From Pleomorphomonas oryzae DSM 16300 (GTDB taxonomy: Bacteria; Pseudomonadota; Alphaproteobacteria; Rhizobiales; Pleomorphomonadaceae), in NCBI RefSeq assembly GCF_000422965.1, contig NZ_AUHB01000001.1:186001-250000 (forward strand): a stretch of DNA of 64,000 nt. The letters are read 5' to 3'. Under the pieces are notes generated by a model, which was not told the DNA's origin, made no database searches, and was given only the letters and a program-made list of their open reading frames with translations. Shown here in pieces: positions 63,274 through 64,000 of this stretch (positions are counted from its first letter, which is position 1; the number at the start of each line of letters is the position of its first letter). A program made the position numbers and the translations under genes.

Positions 63274-64000
63274 TCACAGGCGACTCAGCCGATCGGTGAT
63301 CCGTCTGACAAGCCCCCGTTCTTCCAGCCAGTCGGCGTGTGCCATGACCGAGAGAGCGGCTGCTTTGGTAAGCGCCGGATCGAGGCCGATATAGATCGCC
63401 GACACGATCTCCTCGATGGTCCGATCATCACTCTCTAGCGCCCGCAGGATGGCGGCCTCACGCGCCTGTCGATGACGCTTCAGCTCGGTAACCCGGGCAA
63501 GGCCATCGGCCACCGGGCCACCATGCCCGGGTAGATAGATACGGGCACCGAGGGCGACTAAACGGTCAAGGGAGGCCATATAGTCGGCCATGCGTCCATC
63601 AGGGGGCACCACCACGCTGGTCGACCACCCCATGACATGATCTCCGGAGAACAACAGTCCTGCCCCGGCAAGGTCGTAGCAAACATGGCTGGCGGTGTGG
63701 CCCGGTGTCGCAATGGCCCGGAGCTCGCCGGCTTCTGTCCTGATCGTCTCACCATCGGCGACTATCCTGTCCGGCCGGTGGAGTAGCCGCGATGGATCGG
63801 GCGCGGGGCCGACAATCTCGGCACCGGTCATCTCGGACAGTCGTCTCGCTGCCCCGGCATGATCGGCGTGATCGTGGGTGACAACGACACGTCGGATCGG
63901 TGCACCGGCGGCCGCGATGAGGTCGGCGACATGAGTTGGGTCATCCGGACCGGGGTCGATCACGGTGACCTCATGATCGCCGAGAAGATAGCAATTCGTG
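63274..64000 (-). CDS. MBL-fold metallo-hydrolase (LACTB2/glyoxalase II-like), 5' end missing
   Basis: Metallo-beta-lactamase-fold hydrolase. The frame continues off the right edge: before the in-frame GTG at 63963 it reads TNCYLLGDHEVTVIDPGP, a conserved core strand, so the true start lies beyond 64000. Zinc motif THDHADHAG, then ATPGHTASHVCY, LFSGDHVMGW and LPGHGGP complete the metal site. The C-terminal helical extension (HRQAREAAILRAL onward, with TIEEIVSAIY) is of the LACTB2 type; some of these are nucleases, others thioesterases. It is convergent with the DUF1499 gene. Confidence 0.9.
   Translation of the reverse strand, partial: TNCYLLGDHEVTVIDPGPDDPTHVADLIAAAGAPIRRVVVTHDHADHAGAARRLSEMTGAEIVGPAPDPSRLLHRPDRIVADGETIRTEAGELRAIATPGHTASHVCYDLAGAGLLFSGDHVMGWSTSVVVPPDGRMADYMASLDRLVALGARIYLPGHGGPVADGLARVTELKRHRQAREAAILRALESDDRTIEEIVSAIYIGLDPALTKAAALSVMAHADWLEERGLVRRITDRLSRL

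Overview
The window looks like chromosome from a high-GC alphaproteobacterium, most probably Rhizobiales (Hyphomicrobiales). Signs for this are the strong G/C bias at third codon positions, an SOS box of the alphaproteobacterial GTTC-N7-GTTC type in front of an imuA-imuB-dnaE2 cassette, the pdxH/dnaJ and xseB/dxs neighbourhoods, and one intergenic repeat resembling the rhizobial palindromic mosaic elements. A narrower placement would be a guess. I see no phage, plasmid, insertion sequence or CRISPR array. Both ends cut genes: a sugar ABC-transporter ATPase on the left and an MBL-fold hydrolase on the right.

Layout. 1-2.8 kb: sugar ABC ATPase divergent from a PfkB sugar kinase, with tandem LacI-type operator palindromes between them. 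2.8-9.3 kb: PilZ protein, HxlR regulator, formate-THF ligase divergent from guanine deaminase, a sugar-phosphate isomerase-like protein, tRNA-Pro(CGG), tRNA-Gln(TTG), and a zinc-dependent deaminase. 9.3-19.5 kb: AI-2E family permease; a LysR regulator in front of a five-gene polyamine uptake and aminobutyraldehyde oxidation operon matching E. coli ydcSTUV-patD; aldo/keto reductase; ketopantoate reductase-like gene. 19.8-24.6 kb: cellobiose phosphorylase, then a two-gene Aer-like energy-taxis receptor (separate PAS protein plus MCP) whose MCP ends in PilZ.

24.7-33 kb: DHFR-like protein, polar amino-acid ABC permease and binding protein, a rhodanese with a SqrR/BigR-like persulfide repressor, a GGDEF-EAL protein, CidA/LrgB, flavodoxin and an HXXEE membrane protein. 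33-37.9 kb: a three-gene hexonate route (Zn dehydrogenase, tagaturonate reductase, altronate dehydratase) leading to KDG, behind a palindrome that overlaps the promoter; then a LysE exporter. 37.9-43.8 kb: SOS mutagenesis cassette. 43.9-45.7 kb: DeoR regulator divergent from a Nudix hydrolase and a DUF4406 protein, with three helically phased repeats between them. This is the best candidate in the window for an uncharacterised regulated system.

45.8-54.8 kb: Sua5-type TsaC, HDAC-like amidohydrolase, a small orphan protein, a copper pair (PCuAC plus a DUF2946-like protein), CorA, a Na/Pi symporter, a small secreted orphan behind the palindromic repeat, and an AraC regulator. 55-64 kb: periplasmic cyclic nucleotide phosphodiesterase/3'-nucleotidase, GNAT, dxs, GyrI-like protein, xseB, pdxH, dnaJ-like, DUF1499 and MBL hydrolase. 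Most of this last block is housekeeping. Across the window c-di-GMP functions recur (two PilZ domains and one GGDEF-EAL), and several sugar and polyamine catabolic loci each carry their own candidate operator.
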